Part shown: positions 60,317 to 64,000 of the stretch, piece after piece
Layout of the letters: each line of letters starts with the position of its first letter
How positions within the stretch are numbered: the first letter of the stretch is position 1
DNA from: Devosia sp. ZB163
GTDB lineage: Bacteria; Pseudomonadota; Alphaproteobacteria; Rhizobiales; Devosiaceae
NCBI RefSeq assembly: GCF_028613635.1
Contig: NZ_JAQRMY010000001.1
Coordinates: 601,778 to 665,777, forward strand
Direction: 5' to 3'
Length of the DNA stretch: 64,000 nt
Notes under the pieces: model-generated
What the model saw: only the letters and a program-made list of their open reading frames with translations
Database searches by the model: none
What the model was told of the DNA's origin: nothing
Made by a program: the position numbers and the translations under genes

Positions 60317-60910
60317 CTACCAAGAGCGGCCCTTGATGGAAGGGCCGGACAGCATCGCTGCCTGGTCGATCTCGTTGTCCAGCCGCGCCATGGCTTCGAA
60401 CAGGCTGTCAATCGTCACCGTCACGCCGCGGGCACAGCGAAGCGACGGCGCCCCACTAACCGCATGCACATCCGAGGCCCAATATGACAGCAGGGCCTTC
60501 TTGCGACTGGGCGAGAGCGCAGGATCCTCAACGATGTCGGCGGCGCGCCAGTATCCGACCAAGTCGCTGTCGCTGACGTCGTCGTCCTCTGCTGTCTGGC
60601 TCGGCCACTGCCATCCGTTCGCGACGGCAACATAGCTTGTGTTCGTGTCATGCCCGTCGACCTGCCGCTTTGTTGCGAGCAGACCAGCTCGCCGGGCAGC
60701 GTCGATAACTGCCCGGCGAGCGACCTCTGCGTCGACCAGTCCCTCGATGGCCGACTCGCAGAGAGCCTTGGCCTGCCGGTAGTGAGCCGTGCGAGCAGCT
60801 GGCCAGTGCAGATCAAGATATTCGTGTGCCTCACAGGCGCTCCTGGCCTGGAAGCTACCAGCGTGGTGGAGCCTTAAGGACACCGGTTGGGAAAATGGTC
60901 GATTTGCCAT
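60317..60910 (-). CDS. DUF982 domain protein with C-terminal helical extension
   Basis: A 197-residue protein. Residues 3-80 are DUF982, a rhizobial family of unknown function: RPFSQPVSLRLHHAGSFQA, AHEYLDLHWP and ARRAVIDAARRAGLLA. The remaining ~115 residues carry DIVEDPALSPSRKKALLSYW and ASDVHAVSGAPSLR, a motif that also occurs as separate small proteins in rhizobia, so this may be a fusion. GGAGAG sits before the ATG; the longer open frame upstream is rejected. Confidence 0.75.
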   Translation of the reverse strand: MANRPFSQPVSLRLHHAGSFQARSACEAHEYLDLHWPAARTAHYRQAKALCESAIEGLVDAEVARRAVIDAARRAGLLATKRQVDGHDTNTSYVAVANGWQWPSQTAEDDDVSDSDLVGYWRAADIVEDPALSPSRKKALLSYWASDVHAVSGAPSLRCARGVTVTIDSLFEAMARLDNEIDQAAMLSGPSIKGRSW

Positions 60911-60995
60911 CACTCTCTCCGATCGTCTGAACAAAGCGATGCGGCAGGCGCCGCGAGAGGGAAGGCGGCAATGCACCGCCCTCCCTTCAATCGTT

Positions 60996-61196
60996 TCACG
61001 CCACCTCCGCAACTGCGTCAACCAGAGGCCGCGTTGGTGTCGGTGGCGGGGCCCCCGCCGGCGCGGGCGGAGGATAGTCGTCGTCATCGTTGCCGCGCCT
61101 TCGAGTCAGCCAGGGCTGGAGAGGCCGCTTTCCCCGCAACGCAACTTTGTGCTCGAGCTCCGAGCTATCGTACTCATCCGAGGGATAGACGCTCAC
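60996..61196 (-). CDS. Small proline-rich-tail protein (tentative)
   Basis: A 66-residue frame with GTG start and GGAGA upstream: SVYPSDEYDSSELEHKVALR and a Pro-rich C-terminus (PPPAPAGAPPPTPTRP). It fills most of the 358-bp gap between the DUF982 and hsp20 genes. No homologue recognised; weak call. Confidence 0.4.
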   Translation of the reverse strand: MSVYPSDEYDSSELEHKVALRGKRPLQPWLTRRRGNDDDDYPPPAPAGAPPPTPTRPLVDAVAEVA

Positions 61197-61268
61197 TGAT
61201 CTTCTCCATGCTCTCGTCCTCCCGGTTGGCACCAGGTGGTCGCGTCCCTAAATCGAACGTTGGGGAGA

Positions 61269-61745
61269 TCAGGCCGCAGTGCGAGCCGGTTGCTCGATTT
61301 GCTTGGGCTCTTGCCCGCTTGGACCCCGGGAGCCAGAGGCGTCTCCGATCGAGATACGCCGGGGCTTCAACTGCTCGGGAACCTCGCGCACCAGACTGAT
61401 CGACAGCAAACCGTTCTCCAGCGAGGCACCCTCCACTTTCACGTGGTCAGCCAGACTGAAGGTCTGCTTGAAACTCTGGTTGGCGATTCCCTGATGCAGA
61501 TACTGCCGCTTCTCGTCGTTTCCCGACTTTGAGCCGGTTACCAGAAGCGCGTTTCCCTCCTGGGTCAGCTCGATCTCGCTGGCCGAGAAGCCGGCAACCG
61601 CCATGCTTATGCGGTAGCGATCCGCGTCGAGCCTTTCGATGTCGTAAGGCGGCCAATCTGGACGGATGCTACTATCGAGCATGTCGAACAGGCGGTCGAA
61701 GCCGACGGTGGAGCGATAAAGAGGTGCGAAGTCGAAGGTTCTCAT
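61269..61745 (-). CDS. Small heat-shock protein (Hsp20/IbpA family)
   Basis: A 158-residue alpha-crystallin chaperone that holds unfolded proteins. MRTFDFAPLYRSTVGFDRLF is the IbpA-type N-terminus; the crystallin domain holds YRISMAVAGFSASEIELTQE, GNALLVTGSK and LENGLLSISLVRE. The usual I-x-I/V motif is weak (PRRISIG). The ATG follows AAGGAGAATGTGGCT, the end of a ROSE leader, so translation should be heat-induced. Confidence 0.95.
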   Translation of the reverse strand: MRTFDFAPLYRSTVGFDRLFDMLDSSIRPDWPPYDIERLDADRYRISMAVAGFSASEIELTQEGNALLVTGSKSGNDEKRQYLHQGIANQSFKQTFSLADHVKVEGASLENGLLSISLVREVPEQLKPRRISIGDASGSRGPSGQEPKQIEQPARTAA

Positions 61746-61833
61746 AGCCACATTCTCCTTAGAGCAACATAGATACGAGGGACGGACCCATTGCCGGGCC
61801 ACCCCGATTCTTCCGGCCCCGAAGGCGCCGGTG
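61746..61833 (-). ncRNA. ROSE-type RNA thermometer in the hsp20 5' leader
   Basis: The leader ends ATCTATGTTGCTCTAAGGAG followed by AATGTGGCTATG, which is very close to the conserved ROSE 3' end (TTGCTC...GGAG...GGCTATG) of Bradyrhizobium. The TTGCTC can pair with the AAGGAG ribosome site. An upstream hairpin GAAGGC-accggc-GCCTTC is also present. It would melt at heat shock and release the start. Confidence 0.8.
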
Positions 61834-61839
61834 CCTTCG

Positions 61840-61867
61840 ATCTAGGTAGCGCATCGCGACCGTCAAG
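61840..61867 (-). promoter_or_regulatory. Promoter of hsp20
   Basis: CTTGAC (61862-61867) and CTAGAT (61840-61845) spaced by 16 bp on the minus strand, giving a start near 61833. This is a housekeeping-type promoter, as is usual for ROSE-controlled genes. Confidence 0.6.
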
Positions 61868-62062
61868 AGCCCCAGATCATCTTTTTTCGGTCAGCACCAC
61901 AGCGCCTCGCGCGCCCAGCGGGTGAAGGCTTGCGGATCCCTATGCAGACCAAAACTGACTCCTGCGGCCCATATGGTTCGACCAGGTTCTGAGCGGTCGC
62001 GCTGTTGAAGCAACTGGCTACGCTTGTGCGGGGAGCGGCACACACTGATGAGGCCGCGATCC

Positions 62063-62329
62063 TCACTTCTCTAATGGAATGGTCGACTGGTTCAGGCGTT
62101 CGGACTCGGTTCTGAAACTGGCGAGCGCTACGGTCGCAACCTGGCGACGACGTGCGTCGCGAACTTCCAGCCATACATCTTCCCAGTCATCAAAGGTCGC
62201 CTGATCGACCAGTAACTGGGCATCGCGAAGGGCCCAACTCCATGCTTGCGCCAGCCCGGCAAGTTCCACGCCGACGTGGTCCTCGTAGACTATGTTCGCC
62301 CAGCGCACATCAAAGTAAAACTCGCCCAT
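62063..62329 (-). CDS. DUF6894-family small protein
   Basis: An 88-residue protein beginning MGEFYFDVRWANIVYEDHVG and then VELAGLAQAWSWALRDAQLL, the pattern of DUF6894 (Y-F-x-V-R ... D-x-x-G ... A-x-R). Function unknown; frequent in rhizobial stress islets. An upstream in-frame ATG twelve codons earlier is less likely. Confidence 0.75.
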   Translation of the reverse strand: MGEFYFDVRWANIVYEDHVGVELAGLAQAWSWALRDAQLLVDQATFDDWEDVWLEVRDARRRQVATVALASFRTESERLNQSTIPLEK

Positions 62330-62468
62330 AGCCCATGCATAGGACAATGGGCCCAGGCCAGACAAAGCTTATCCGAGTGAGTAAACTGAGGGACTGACTA
62401 CTTCGCCCCCACCAGCTATCGATCCTGGCTCTCACCGAGCTGGCAGTAGACCGGGCCAGGCCGTCCGT

Positions 62469-62729
62469 TCAGTGCGCCCGCCGCATTGCGATCAGATCAG
62501 TCGGTTGGATCAGCCGAGCATGTGCCACCGTAACCGAGTGGATAGGACCCTCGATCTTCTCCTCCCAGAACGCCAGAAAGCCAGCAAGCAACGGAAACTC
62601 CGGGTAGGTGTCGTAACGCTGCCAAACAAACTCCTGAAAAAGAGAGCGATGGTCGGGCATCCGATAAACGATCTGCGCCGTGGTGAGCCCGTAGCCGACA
62701 GTGGTTTGCGTATCGCGGAACCTGGACAT
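62469..62729 (-). CDS. usg: Usg-family protein
   Basis: An 86-residue protein: TTVGYGLTTAQIVYRMPDHR, FVWQRYDTYPEFPLLAGFLAFW and GPIHSVTVAHARLIQP. This matches the Usg family of alphaproteobacteria (unknown function). GGAGG is present upstream of the ATG. It is divergent from the groESL genes. Confidence 0.88.
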   Translation of the reverse strand: MSRFRDTQTTVGYGLTTAQIVYRMPDHRSLFQEFVWQRYDTYPEFPLLAGFLAFWEEKIEGPIHSVTVAHARLIQPTDLIAMRRAH

Positions 62730-62826
62730 TCAAAGAACCTCCTAGAGCTGCCAGCGCTCAGATTGATGTCAATCGGCTGAGATTTCAAGGCCGTAGCGAG
62801 GCCTCGGAAAAATCTGATCAGCCCCT

Positions 62827-62853
62827 CTTGAACGAGAAAATCTCCGCTCCTAG
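62827..62853 (+). promoter_or_regulatory. Possible RpoH-type promoter of groESL
   Basis: CTTGAAC (62827-62833), a 13-bp spacer, then CTCCTAG (62847-62853), partially matching sigma-32 (CTTGAAA, CCCCATNT). No CIRCE element (TTAGCACTC-N9-GAGTGCTAA) is seen in the 190-bp upstream region. Confidence 0.4.
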
Positions 62854-62921
62854 CTGTTTTTTGCCTGGGCGCGGGCGCGTCCGGGCGACACTCACATCGT
62901 TGCAACTCAATGGAGGAAGCT

Positions 62922-63239
62922 TTGACGAAGTTCCGTCCTTTGCATGACCGTGTCGTGGTCAAGCGCATCGACGCGGAGCAGAAGACCGCCGGGGGAATTA
63001 TCATCCCCGACACTGCCAAGGAAAAGCCGCAGGAAGGCGAAGTCGTGGCAGTCGGGCCAGGCGCCCGCAACGAGCGCGGCGAGCTCGTGGCCACAGAACT
63101 GAAACCGGGTGACCGGGTCCTGTTCGGCAAGTGGAGCGGCACCGAGGTCAAGCTCGATGGCCAGGAGCTCCTGATCATGAAGGAAAGCGACATCATGGGC
63201 GTGATCGAGCCCGTCGCTGAAGTCAAGAAGGCCGCCTGA
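62922..63239 (+). CDS. groS: Co-chaperonin GroES
   Basis: A 105-residue co-chaperonin. It begins [20 protein letters not shown] and has the mobile loop [16 protein letters not shown] and the base strand [16 protein letters not shown]. The start is a TTG, four bases after GGAGGA; an ATG at 62910 in the same frame overlaps the ribosome site and would add MEEA, foreign to the family. It caps GroEL. Confidence 0.95.
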   Translation: MTKFRPLHDRVVVKRIDAEQKTAGGIIIPDTAKEKPQEGEVVAVGPGARNERGELVATELKPGDRVLFGKWSGTEVKLDGQELLIMKESDIMGVIEPVAEVKKAA

Positions 63240-63286
63240 GGCCTTCGCCAACCCAGAGTCAAATCTCGTTACGTCTCAAGGAGTGA

Positions 63287-64000
<714 letters not shown>

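Noticed and set aside
62730-62921. CIRCE element before groESL
   Set aside because: Looked for TTAGCACTC-N9-GAGTGCTAA and near variants; none is present.

Overview
The window is GC-rich alphaproteobacterial chromosome, most likely from the Hyphomicrobiales (a Devosia- or Rhizobium-like soil or plant-associated organism). This is inferred from the RIME-like intergenic palindromes, a ROSE-type RNA thermometer before an hsp20 gene, DUF982, DUF6894 and Usg small proteins, and the density of sugar ABC importers controlled by GntR and IclR regulators. No genome comparison was possible, so the genus is a guess. No tRNA, rRNA, CRISPR array or intact transposase was seen.

Bases 1-25100 hold three sugar or sugar-acid modules. 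Module A (1-7247) is a MalEFGK-type importer, its binding-protein gene cut by the window edge, followed by two enolase-superfamily dehydratases and an RraA-fold protein that may be the last-step aldolase. Module B (7964-15835) is a GH38-like glycosidase facing an operon on the minus strand of binding protein, two permeases and UxuA-type mannonate dehydratase. It has a GntR regulator and no ATPase of its own. Module C (16503-25076) is a ribose-type importer, a dehydratase, an IclR regulator, a rhamnose-type mutarotase, a DapA-family aldolase and an aldo/keto reductase. Together these resemble a non-phosphorylative deoxysugar oxidation route.

Bases 25199-42851 mix functions: a secreted amidohydrolase; a complete cytochrome bd block (cydAB plus a 44-residue CydX, divergent from cydDC, with a perfect FNR box between them); a 37-residue membrane microprotein behind a second FNR-like box; an L,D-transpeptidase; two SDRs; a MarC protein; a DUF1254/DUF1214 protein; and a GntR/SGNH-esterase/ribose-type importer module that ends in a serine hydrolase gene at 42876-44042.

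Bases 44092-52259 are an L-rhamnose module: L-rhamnonate dehydratase, mutarotase and GntR on one strand; aldo/keto reductase and a RhaTPQS-type importer on the other. Two FadR-type operators lie between the divergent units.

Bases 52305-59340 look different. A GntR effector-domain remnant abuts three unrecognised small genes, one cysteine-rich, preceded by a cluster of dyads. Then come a hybrid histidine kinase, a REC-EAL phosphodiesterase and a protein that reads as a degenerate GGDEF-EAL. Bases 59825-64000 are a stress islet: small hypothetical genes, a DUF982 protein, hsp20 with ROSE leader, DUF6894, Usg, groES and the start of groEL, which runs off the window.
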